A DNA stretch of 64,000 bases from Bacteroidia bacterium (lineage in GTDB: Bacteria; Bacteroidota; Bacteroidia; J057; JAIXKT01): the NCBI GenBank assembly GCA_026932145.1, contig JAIXKT010000044.1, positions 1 to 64,000 on the forward strand, read 5' to 3'. Of this stretch, positions 9,144 through 18,700 are shown in pieces. The notes beneath the pieces are model-generated. The model was not told the origin of the DNA. It did not search any database and saw nothing but the letters and a program-made list of their open reading frames with translations. The stretch's first letter is position 1. Every line of letters starts with the position of its first letter. The translations under genes and the position numbers were made by a program.

Positions 9144-9974
9144 ATGAATAGCAAAGTATATGTTGGGAAATTATACAGCAGCTTAATCAAAATCATTAAT
9201 TACAAGACAATTACCATTACTTTTTTGTCTTTGGGAGCTACCTACATTTGCCATCATTTTGGTTATACGGCAGACTTTCCGCAGGCGTTGATAGCCACAG
9301 CTATCGTTTTCCCGATTGTTTTTTCCATCAACTCTGCTTACCAACGGAGAGAAGCAGCCCTAAAAAGCCTTGCCCAAATAAAATCAGGCGGTTTATGTAT
9401 TTACTACGCTGCCCGAGATTGGGGAGACCCTAAGTTTGACCAGAATAACCCATTCCCAGAACGAGTAAAATCTTTATGTTTAGAACTTTTAATGGATATT
9501 GAACTCTTTTTCATCGCTCAAGAAGAAATTGATACCCAACGAGAACAAGTAGTTTATAGCCGATTTTCAGATTTTTCTAAATTGATTAGAGAGATGAGAA
9601 CCGTTGGTATTACACCAAGTGAAATATCCAGACTTAGCCAATATCTAAACAAAATGATAATGTGTTTTGAAGAAATGAAACTAATCATCAGCTACCCGAC
9701 TCCAATCACATTACGAGCTTATAGTAAAGTATTTATATTTTCTTTTCCGATAATTTACGGGCCTTTTTTTGCCCACACATTCAAAGACTATACCAATGGA
9801 TTAAGCTACGTTCTGCCAATTTTATACTCATTTGTTTTAGTTAGTTTAGATAATATTCAGGAACATTTAGAAAATCCTTACGACCAGTTAGGAGAAGACG
9901 ATATTCGAATAGAAGTAAAAGAATATATGAAACTATTTGTGGATCAGGAGAAATCGTGGGATATAAGCGCGTAG
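9144..9974 (+). CDS. Bestrophin-like (RFP-TM) membrane protein
   Basis: The 276-residue protein has hydrophobic segments at about 25-65 and 195-235. The C-terminal half has the bestrophin signature: an I-S-Y-P-T-P-I-T-L-R-A-Y segment before the third span, and L-D-N-I-Q-E-H-L-E-N-P-Y-D-Q just after the last span. Bestrophin relatives in bacteria are pentameric anion or cation channels. It is co-directional with and 7 nt from the lipoprotein gene. Family assignment is by motif reading only; ion selectivity cannot be given. Confidence 0.65.
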   Translation: MNSKVYVGKLYSSLIKIINYKTITITFLSLGATYICHHFGYTADFPQALIATAIVFPIVFSINSAYQRREAALKSLAQIKSGGLCIYYAARDWGDPKFDQNNPFPERVKSLCLELLMDIELFFIAQEEIDTQREQVVYSRFSDFSKLIREMRTVGITPSEISRLSQYLNKMIMCFEEMKLIISYPTPITLRAYSKVFIFSFPIIYGPFFAHTFKDYTNGLSYVLPILYSFVLVSLDNIQEHLENPYDQLGEDDIRIEVKEYMKLFVDQEKSWDISA

Positions 9975-9988
9975 TTAAGTAGCATCCT

Positions 9989-12616
9989 ATGCGAGGTTCT
10001 GATAAAAACAAGGCAGAAACTCCTTTGATGCGCCAGCATCGGGAAATAAAGACAAAATATCCGGGAGCTATTTTGCTCTTTCGGGTAGGTGATTTTTATG
10101 AAACTTTTGGAGAAGATGCTATCATTACTGCACAGGTTTTGGGAATTACGCTAACCAAACGCTCTAACGGAGCAGCAGCCGACCAAGAATTAGCCGGATT
10201 TCCGTATCATTCGTTAGATACTTATTTACCAAAATTGGTTCGAGCAGGGCATAGAGTTGCTGTCGTTGACCAATTAGAAGACCCGAAACAAGCCAAAGGA
10301 ATTGTTAAACGCGGCGTTACCGAATTAGTAACGCCCGGAATCGCTTTGAATGATAAAATATTAGAAACCAAGCGCTACAATTATCTAATGGCAATACTTT
10401 TTAGCCATAGCACTACCTCTGCCGCATTTATAGAACTTTCTACTGGAGATTTTTTTTGCTTTTCAGGAAAACCAACGGATATTCAAAAAGTTACTTATGC
10501 TTTACAGCCAACTGAAATTATCGTAGGCCGTACTGATTATCCCAAATTGATAGAACTTTTGGGTAAAGATTATCATATTTTTCGCCTTGAAGACTGGCCT
10601 TTTCAGTATGATACTGCATACAAAATTTTAACCCACCATTTTAGAACTGCTTCTTTAAAAGGTTTTGGCGTTCAGGAAGAAGAATACGGAATCCGAGCTG
10701 CCGGCGCACTCTTGCATTATCTGCATGAAAACGAACAAAAAAATCTTTCCCATATCCATAAGATTTACGTACTCCCGCAGCATGATTTTATGATGATGGA
10801 TAAATTTACCTTACGAAATTTAGAAATCATTGAACCCATTCATCCCGAAGGTAAATCATTAGCTGATGCCTTAGATTGCACTTTAACACCAATGGGCGCA
10901 CGGTTACTGCGCCGGTGGCTCGTATTTCCGCTATCCGACTTGCAACAAATTCAATATCGGCAAAATACCGTAGAAACTTTCATTATTCAGCAGCCTAAGC
11001 TGGCGGAATTAGCCAGTTTCTTGAAAAATATCGGAGACTTAGAACGAACAACGGCACGGTTAGCAGCCCGTAAAATATCCCCCAGAGAAGCTACCCAACT
11101 CCGAAATGCCCTCCATTACTTTTTTCCACTATTTGAATTATTGCAGCAAGTTGCCCCGCAAACAACTCAAACACTAATTCCCGTTATACCTGATATTCAA
11201 GAGGCAGTTACATTGCTCAAAAAAACGTTGCTTCCAGAATGCCCCGTGCAAACAAATGCCGGAAATATTATCCAAGATGGTATATCTGATAAATTAGATG
11301 AATATCGAAACATCCGCCTACACGCTCAAGCGATTCTATCAGATATTCAAGAACGAGAAATAACAAAAACCGGAATTTCCACCCTAAAAATATCCTTCAA
11401 CAATGTTTTTGGCTACTATATCGAAATCACCAATGCCCATAAGCACAAAGTTCCGCCGGATTATATCCGAAAACAAACCCTAACAAACGCAGAACGCTAC
11501 ATAACTCCGGAACTCAAGCAATTAGAGGAAAAAATATTACACGCCGAAGATCGTATGGTTCAATTAGAATCTGAACTGTATCAAGAACTAATCGAAAAGC
11601 TATTGGCGTGGGTTACGTCTATTTCGGCAGCGGCTAAAGCCGCTGCCGAAATAGACGTATTGCGTTGCTTCGCTTGGAATGCAATTAAGTTACAGTATTG
11701 CAAACCGGAGTTTCATGAAAACCCTACACTTGAAATTATAGAAGGCCGTCATCCTGTAATTGAGATATTGCTCCCACGAGATAAACCATTTATACCAAAC
11801 GATATTTATTTATCTCCTGATAATCAACAGATTTTGCTGATAACCGGCCCGAATATGTCTGGTAAGTCTGTTATTTTACGGCAAACGGCGTTGATTGTTT
11901 TGCTGGCTCAGTCGGGTAGTTTTGTGCCGGCTACCCAAGTGCGCTTAGGAATTGTGGATAGGCTCTTTACACGTGTAGGTGCGAGCGATAACGTTTCTGC
12001 CGGCGAAAGCACATTCATGGTAGAAATGAATGAAACAGCACAAATTGTGCACCAAGCAACCCCCAGAAGCCTCGTCCTGCTCGATGAAATCGGGCGCGGA
12101 ACCAGCACCTATGACGGAATCTCAATTGCATGGGCATTGGTAGAATACCTGCATAACGAACCCAGCATTTCTGCAAAAACCTTATTCGCAACGCATTATC
12201 ATGAATTAGCAGCCTTAGATGACCAACTCCCCCGCGTTCAAAACTATCACGTTCAGGTACAAGAAACCCAAGAAGAAATTATTTTCCTGCGAAAAATAGT
12301 ACCCGGAAATAGTGAACACAGTTTTGGTATCCATGTTGCAGAGCTCGCCGGAATCCCCAAACCGATTACCCAACGCGCCCATGAAATCTTAAAATGGCTT
12401 GAAAGCCAAAGAGATAATAGACCAGCCGAAAACCAAAACCTGCCTACTATCAAAAAAACAAAAATTCAACAGCCGCTACAGCTTCAGCTATTTGCCTTAG
12501 CTGACGAACAAGCATTTAAAGTACGAAAAGAAATTGAAGAAATTGATATTGAAAGACTTACTCCCATAGAAGCCCTCTTGAAATTGCAATATTTAAAACG
12601 TCTTTTAGAACACTAA
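9989..12616 (+). CDS. mutS: DNA mismatch repair ATPase MutS
   Basis: MutS recognises mismatches and starts mismatch repair. The mismatch-reading motif G-D-F-Y-E-T-F is at residues 34-40 (Phe36 and Glu38, as in classical MutS). The ATPase domain has Walker A G-P-N-M-S-G-K-S at about 618, L-V-L-L-D-E-I-G-R-G-T-S-T-Y-D (Walker B and signature) and A-T-H-Y-H-E-L. The 875 residues are full length. Its stop overlaps the convergent gene at 12613 by 4 nt. Confidence 0.98.
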   Translation: MRGSDKNKAETPLMRQHREIKTKYPGAILLFRVGDFYETFGEDAIITAQVLGITLTKRSNGAAADQELAGFPYHSLDTYLPKLVRAGHRVAVVDQLEDPKQAKGIVKRGVTELVTPGIALNDKILETKRYNYLMAILFSHSTTSAAFIELSTGDFFCFSGKPTDIQKVTYALQPTEIIVGRTDYPKLIELLGKDYHIFRLEDWPFQYDTAYKILTHHFRTASLKGFGVQEEEYGIRAAGALLHYLHENEQKNLSHIHKIYVLPQHDFMMMDKFTLRNLEIIEPIHPEGKSLADALDCTLTPMGARLLRRWLVFPLSDLQQIQYRQNTVETFIIQQPKLAELASFLKNIGDLERTTARLAARKISPREATQLRNALHYFFPLFELLQQVAPQTTQTLIPVIPDIQEAVTLLKKTLLPECPVQTNAGNIIQDGISDKLDEYRNIRLHAQAILSDIQEREITKTGISTLKISFNNVFGYYIEITNAHKHKVPPDYIRKQTLTNAERYITPELKQLEEKILHAEDRMVQLESELYQELIEKLLAWVTSISAAAKAAAEIDVLRCFAWNAIKLQYCKPEFHENPTLEIIEGRHPVIEILLPRDKPFIPNDIYLSPDNQQILLITGPNMSGKSVILRQTALIVLLAQSGSFVPATQVRLGIVDRLFTRVGASDNVSAGESTFMVEMNETAQIVHQATPRSLVLLDEIGRGTSTYDGISIAWALVEYLHNEPSISAKTLFATHYHELAALDDQLPRVQNYHVQVQETQEEIIFLRKIVPGNSEHSFGIHVAELAGIPKPITQRAHEILKWLESQRDNRPAENQNLPTIKKTKIQQPLQLQLFALADEQAFKVRKEIEEIDIERLTPIEALLKLQYLKRLLEH

Positions 12617-13500
12617 CGCCTATTTTGCCTCCGTTGCGTCTCAAGCCATAAAACGGTATTCCTTACTCCTTGAGCAAAGTGTTGAAACTTTTCTTGGTTT
12701 GACTTATCAACTATGTTATGTGCCAAACGCTGCCCCCCAAAGTAAAATGAAAAAAATAAACCATAACCAACTAATGCACTGCTTACATAGTAATGATTTA
12801 ATAACCAATAACTTCCTATAAAAACAAACGCAGATTGAATCATCATTGAGGAAATTCCTTTGTACCAGCTTCCGGCATAAATCTGCCCTAAGCCCGGAAA
12901 AAAAGATAACCTTTCTGCTAAAATAGGGTTTTTAAACTTTGGCAACTTCCATATTTTTAACAATGAATCTTTTACAGTTTCATTCGCCCAATCTTCTATA
13001 AATTGTTTGTATAAATTCTGCGTAATTTGGATATTCTCAAAATTCTGAATATCAAGCATTGACAAGATATGTAACCATTGGCACTGAATAGAATCCTGTT
13101 TGTTTGCCGAAGATAAAAAATCCATTACGGTATTTCGGCAAGCCTGAAAATTGCCTATTGTGTAATAAGAAACAGCTAATTCATACCGAACTTGCTGCGC
13201 AATCTTGGGGCTAAGGGAATCTATAGAGATCCTAAGCAATGTTTTTAAGGCAAAATCATATTTTTTAACTTGCTGATAAATAGTAGCTTTTTCCAACAAA
13301 ATAGCGGCAGTATTATCATTATTTTTTTCAGAATGATTAGAAGTTTCCTGAAAATACCGTTTTTCGGTTTCTACTATTTTTTTCAGCATAGAATCCGGTA
13401 ACTGTAATAATGGCTGCGCCGGTGCGTTAGGGATAGATATAACGAATAGGCAAACGCAGATCCAGTAATAAAGTTTGCTTGAATGTATCAAATTTTTCAC
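12613..13500 (-). CDS. Secreted/membrane protein with PGxGxxYAG (DUF5683-like) domain, copy 1
   Basis: From a GTG at 13500 the product is about 295 residues, beginning V-K-N-L and running into a signal peptide that ends near A-P-A-Q. The central part is helical and tetratricopeptide-like. The C-terminal part has F-P-G-L-G-Q-I-Y-A-G-S-W followed by two membrane segments. An upstream ATG at 13548 would put an extra 16 residues ahead of the signal, so GTG is preferred. It overlaps the end of the upstream paralogous gene by 74 nt. Function unknown; such PGxGxxYAG membrane domains are common in Bacteroidota. Confidence 0.75.
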   Translation of the reverse strand: MKNLIHSSKLYYWICVCLFVISIPNAPAQPLLQLPDSMLKKIVETEKRYFQETSNHSEKNNDNTAAILLEKATIYQQVKKYDFALKTLLRISIDSLSPKIAQQVRYELAVSYYTIGNFQACRNTVMDFLSSANKQDSIQCQWLHILSMLDIQNFENIQITQNLYKQFIEDWANETVKDSLLKIWKLPKFKNPILAERLSFFPGLGQIYAGSWYKGISSMMIQSAFVFIGSYWLLNHYYVSSALVGYGLFFSFYFGGQRLAHNIVDKSNQEKFQHFAQGVRNTVLWLETQRRQNRR

Positions 13501-14305
13501 GATAACTAATACCCACACTAAGCGCGCTCCCCCAGATGTTTCCAACATAAAATACTGTAAATAAAGAACTTGAAATTATCATTTGCGGCGAAAATCGTTT
13601 GTCTATATGCCATGCATCCCAAACCAATGCGGCTAAGATAACTTGCTGTAAAAATGCTGTATAAGCACTCATTTTTTTGCCGGCATATAATTTCCCTGCT
13701 CCCGGAACGGCAGCCGAAAGTACACCTGCTAAAAACGGGCTTTTGTGTGGTAACTGCTTATAATCTCTATAACGTGCCCACAAAGACTCTTTCAAAGTCA
13801 ATAGCTCAGGAATAGCTGTCTTAAATATTGGTTCTTCCAAGATGCGAATGCACTTTTTCGGCTGATGCGAAAGTAGCCCCAAACCGGCATCTAATAAATG
13901 ATGATATAGCTGGATATTATTATTTGAAGATATTGGCATCTCTTCTATAATAGAAACTGCCCGATTCAGACTGTCAGGCAATGCAGCTAAAACCAACTGC
14001 CCCATCCCTGCATGAAATAATAAACTATCATGTCGAATACCCTGAAATAAAGTAGCTGCAAAGTCTAATTTATTGATAGCTAACCAAGAACAAGCGGTGT
14101 AGTATAAAGTTGAATCGGTATGATATTCTTTTGGCAAAGTTTGAAAGTGGTAAATACATTCTTCATAAAGAGCATTATGATATAGATGTGCCGAAAAGCT
14201 GCTTTCAGATTGCGCGGCTCCCTGCCACGTAATTATAAAGAATAAACCCGCCTGAAAAAAGCTAAAAAAATTTAGGCTCAAAAAATACCGACACCAAGTT
14301 AGCAT
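13427..14305 (-). CDS. Secreted/membrane protein with PGxGxxYAG (DUF5683-like) domain, copy 2
   Basis: This 292-residue paralogue of the following gene has the same plan: a signal peptide, a helical repeat-like middle and A-V-P-G-A-G-K-L-Y-A-G-K-K followed by membrane segments. The ATG at 14305 is preceded by a minus-strand TATATTTG box at 14324-14331. The gene diverges from ychF with only 29 nt between start codons, so both promoters share that space. The two paralogues are translationally coupled by a long overlap and probably act together. Confidence 0.75.
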   Translation of the reverse strand: MLTWCRYFLSLNFFSFFQAGLFFIITWQGAAQSESSFSAHLYHNALYEECIYHFQTLPKEYHTDSTLYYTACSWLAINKLDFAATLFQGIRHDSLLFHAGMGQLVLAALPDSLNRAVSIIEEMPISSNNNIQLYHHLLDAGLGLLSHQPKKCIRILEEPIFKTAIPELLTLKESLWARYRDYKQLPHKSPFLAGVLSAAVPGAGKLYAGKKMSAYTAFLQQVILAALVWDAWHIDKRFSPQMIISSSLFTVFYVGNIWGSALSVGISYREKFDTFKQTLLLDLRLPIRYIYP

Positions 14306-14334
14306 GAAATCTTAATTTCGCACCAAATATAACT

Positions 14335-15429
14335 ATGGGATTCAAATGTGGAATTGTTGGGCTACCCAACGTAGGAAAATCTACCTTATTTAATGCATTA
14401 TCTAACAACCAAGCCGAAGCAGCAAATTATCCTTTTTGTACAATAGAGCCAAATGTTGGAATTATTAAGGTTCCGGATAGCCGCTTAGATGCCTTGATAG
14501 AATTGGTAAGGCCGCAAAATGTAGTACCTACGGTCGTCCAAATTGTGGATATAGCCGGCTTAGTAAAAGGTGCCAGCAAAGGAGAAGGACTCGGAAACCA
14601 GTTTTTAGCAAATATCCGCGAATGCGATGCTATCATACACGTTTTAAGGTGCTTCCAAGATGAAAATATTGTGCACGTAGAAGCAAGCGTTAATCCTTTA
14701 CGAGATAAAGAAATTATTGATACAGAGCTGCAACTCAAAGACTTAGAAGCATTAGAAAAACGCTTAGATAAAGCTAAAAAAAACACCAAAGGCGGAGATA
14801 AAGCCGCTATTCAGGAATTAGAATTAGTGCAGCAGCTGATTAACTTTGTGCAGCAAGGAAATTCTGTACGGACGTACCCCCAAGATGACAACATGGCTAA
14901 TTTGATTCAAGATATGCGTTTGCTAACCGCTAAGCCTGTTTTGTATCTCTGTAATGTTGATGAAGCCGGAATAGCTACTGAAAATGAATACGTTAAACAG
15001 GTTCGGGAAGCAGTAGCTACCGAAAATGCGCGGGTCATTGTTGTTTGTGCAGCTATTGAAGCGCAGATTTCCCAGTTAGACCCTGCCGAACAAACAGACT
15101 TTTTGGAAGCATTAGGCATACAACAATCCGGATTAAATCAGTTAATTCATGCTGCATACGGATTGTTAGGCTTACAAACCTATTTTACTGCCGGTGTCAA
15201 AGAAGTACGTGCATGGACAATCCCGTACGGAACCAAAGCCCCACAAGCCGCAGGCGTTATTCACTCTGATTTTGAACGCGGATTCATCAGAGCAGAAGTT
15301 ATTAAGTTTAAAGACTTTGTATTTTATAAATCTGAACTTGCCGCAAAAGAAGCCGGAAAATTAGCCATACAAGGAAAAGACTATATCGTAGAAGACGGCG
15401 ATATACTCCACTTCAGATTTAATGTTTAA
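14335..15429 (+). CDS. ychF: Obg-like ATPase YchF (OLA1 family)
   Basis: YchF is a ribosome-binding P-loop ATPase of the Obg superfamily. G1 is G-L-P-N-V-G-K-S-T-L-F-N, G3 is D-I-A-G-L-V-K-G-A-S-K-G-E-G-L-G-N, and the G4 position reads N-V-D-E, the family's departure from NKxD that favours ATP. A TGS domain forms the C-terminus (Y-F-T-A-G-V-K-E-V-R-A-W through G-D-I-L-H-F-R-F-N-V). The 364 residues are full length. Confidence 0.97.
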   Translation: MGFKCGIVGLPNVGKSTLFNALSNNQAEAANYPFCTIEPNVGIIKVPDSRLDALIELVRPQNVVPTVVQIVDIAGLVKGASKGEGLGNQFLANIRECDAIIHVLRCFQDENIVHVEASVNPLRDKEIIDTELQLKDLEALEKRLDKAKKNTKGGDKAAIQELELVQQLINFVQQGNSVRTYPQDDNMANLIQDMRLLTAKPVLYLCNVDEAGIATENEYVKQVREAVATENARVIVVCAAIEAQISQLDPAEQTDFLEALGIQQSGLNQLIHAAYGLLGLQTYFTAGVKEVRAWTIPYGTKAPQAAGVIHSDFERGFIRAEVIKFKDFVFYKSELAAKEAGKLAIQGKDYIVEDGDILHFRFNV

Positions 15430-15790
15430 GCAGTAATATCTTAGATACTAAGTATTATTTCTATTAATAAATAAGTAAATTTACGGATCATCCTTAATAG
15501 AATTACTTCTATAATCCAAGCCTGAAGTTATCATGAAGCTGGATTGCACCTTATTAATTAACAATTAATTCATCTTTAAAATAAAAACCTTACTGATAAA
15601 CAAGTCATTAAGTTAATAAAATTTTCTATTCGTGATATTTTTATTTTTAGAGAAAAATTTATTTCCAAAAAATCAAAAAAAAACACCATTGAGATGATAA
15701 TACGGCTATTAGTTTAAAACTTTTTTTAAATTTGTAGCGTATAAATTCATTTAAACTTACTTAATAATAGATTAAAATTTCAAAAGTTAT
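15430..15790. other. AT-rich gap upstream of the giant secreted-protein gene
   Basis: This 361-nt gap holds no gene. TAAATTTG at 15727-15734 fits a -7 box, giving a leader of about 50 nt for the next gene. The weak inverted pair CTTAG-ATA-CTAAG near 15440 is too short to call a terminator. No other structure is seen. Confidence 0.4.
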
Positions 15791-18700
15791 ATGAAACAAT
15801 TTTACTTATTCCGTTTATTCTTTGTCATTTTCATAATTGTACATCACAATAGTTGGTCGCAAGTATTCTGGACAGAAGATTTTAATGACGTAGGTGCAGC
15901 CACTCGTTGGAGTACCGAGAATGGCTCCGGCAGCAAGACAAACCCCACTCCGGCAGGCGTAACGGGTCTTACATACATCGCTAACGACCCGTGTAACAAC
16001 TATTTTGTTATCAATGACTTCAATACCCCTGAAAATAATCCTTTCGGTGTATTGCCCATAAGTTCTACCGCCAGCTACAACACACGGTTTGTTCGAGGCA
16101 GAAACTATAACTGCTATGCTCCCAATGATTTGCCTAATCCCGACCCGGGAGGCGGCGTAACGAATAAGAGTCTGCACATAACGTTCAAGGGCTGCTCCGA
16201 TAGCTACGCCTTTGGAATGAACAACGGGCCGGAAGATTATGCCGATGAATATTCACTCATCAACATAGACGGTTCGTCTTCGCCGGGCGCATCAAATAGC
16301 GATCAAACAGCTTATCTAACCCAAGACATTAGTACCGTAGGGCAATGCAATATTCGCTTAGAGGCACAGTTCTTTTTGGGGGGAGATGCCGCCGCCGCTC
16401 ATTCTTATGGAACAGTCTTATACAGCATTAACTCTGGAGGCACTTGGAAAATCCTAGCAGATAACATTATCCCGTCAATGTTTTTCATAGCCGGAACTTG
16501 CAATAATTGGGAAGCCCGTAGCTGGTTATTACCTGCTGAATGTGAGGGGATTACCACATTACGGATAGCTTTTCGCTGGCGAAATGATGCCAACGCCATT
16601 GCAACAACAGCTGACTATACCCTCATGGCCGGCTTTAACGTAGATAACGTAGTTTTGAAACAAGTAGGCCCTACTGTGGACTTTGACTTTGGCCAAGCAG
16701 GAGACACACGTATTACTTCTTGGTCTGGTTGCAAAATGCAGGATGTAACCACATTGAGAAACATGAGTTCCGGAGCCGGTATTACAGGCTATTCGTGGAA
16801 TATTCCAGATGCTGTTTATATCAATGGCACCAACACTACTGATTTTGAGCCTGATTTTCGTTTCCCAGAAGCTGCTTCTTTTGGCACCAAAACCATCACC
16901 TTAACAGCCTATTATGGTGCCGGATGCTCTGTAACTTTTTCCAGAAACATCACCCTAAGCTCTTGTCCACCTTATCTTGAATTTACTGCTAAATACACTA
17001 CCCTCTGCGCAACTACCCCTGCTCCTGTTTCAGGCTCTATTACAGTAGATACGCTGATAAACACAACGACTTCTCCGGCAGGACGTGGTGTTGTAAGCTA
17101 TACATGGACTATTACCGGCCCCGGTGCCGTTACCTATGTAAACAGCACTAATAACACCTCCGTGAACCCACAAGTAACCTTTGGTGCAGTAGGGCAATAC
17201 ACAGTTCGGTTAGACGCCAGCAATTTAGACGGAGCCGGAACTAACAGCCCGCTCACAAAAACAAACTACATAAACGCCGTGAGTTGCGAATGTGGAACCG
17301 CAGCCGCCGGAGACATAGCCATTGTAAGCTATGATTGGAGCGTAGCTGCTAACTTTTTAGGCTGGAATGTTACACAGAACCAAGGAAGTAGCTTCTGTGG
17401 ATCCCTCGGTATGCCTAATATATGGAATGTATCTGACAAAGAGTCTGCTCGTCCTCCAAATACTTGTGGGGCTGCTAATCAAGGAGATATGAGTTTATTT
17501 TTTGGTGTTGCCAGTATGGGAGCTGCGCACTGCTCTACTCCCCACAACGAAACAGACATCATACAAAGCCCAGTCATTAGTACTGTGGGGTATAATAATC
17601 TTACTCTTCAATTTGACTTTATCGGTGGTGGAGGAACTTCATACGCAGCCTTTCAATACTCTACTGATGGTGGAACTACTTGGATTACTCCTGCAGCACC
17701 TGCATTCACAACGGCTAATCCTGCTGTGCCCGGGGGCTCTAATTTAACCAATATGAAAACTAACAACAGTGGTTGTGGTGGTCAAGGGAAATGGACAAGA
17801 GTAACTTGGGCTATGCCTGCTGCCTGCGAAAATATTGCTACATTAAGACTTCGCTTTAGTTTTAGTATATTTAGTAGTGGCGGAGCTGCCGATCCATCTT
17901 TTGCTGTGGATAAACTAAAGATTACGACACCGTTACCTCCTTCTCCACCTTCTACTTGGGTAGGAACTACTGCGGACTGGAATACCGCTGCCAATTGGAA
18001 TACAGGAGTCGTTCCTAATGCCGGAACGAGCATTACGATACCTGATCCGGCAACGTTAGGAATGGGAGGATTTATGCCCGCTATCACAGCCAATGCCGTA
18101 GCCTTAAACGTTTGTAACTATGGAACAATCACAATAGGAAACGGGGGCACAAACGTATCTCTTTCTATCGGCGGATTCTTGAATAACTTTGGAGCCATTA
18201 CCACCACAAACAACAATAGCGGGGCAGATATTATCTTTAACGGAGATAATTGCAAATATCGCGGAGGCGGCCTAAATAATGATGTTGATTATCAAGTAGG
18301 TACAAGTTCTAATCATAAATTAACCTTAGAGGCAGATTTATCTTGCCGGTCATTTAATCTAAATGCAGGTACTTTTGATATATCTAATTCAGCTTTAACG
18401 TTGAAAAAGGATTTCACCAGAGCTGCTGCCACTACGCTCACGACTACAGCTACCAGTTCGTTTATATTTAATGGTCCGATGGCAGCTAATTGGACAAATC
18501 CGTATAGCAACCCTCCGGGGGCGGTTATTTCGACCCAAGATGTTACTACTGCTCAAAACATCACCATAGGTCTGGCTACCACTTTCCCAAATATTTATGT
18601 TCGTAAGCAAAGTGATCCAAACATCTTAACCTTAGCTTCTGCCCAGACTTATACGGTTTCAAGTTTATTGCAAATTGAATCTGGCACCTTAGATGCCAAT

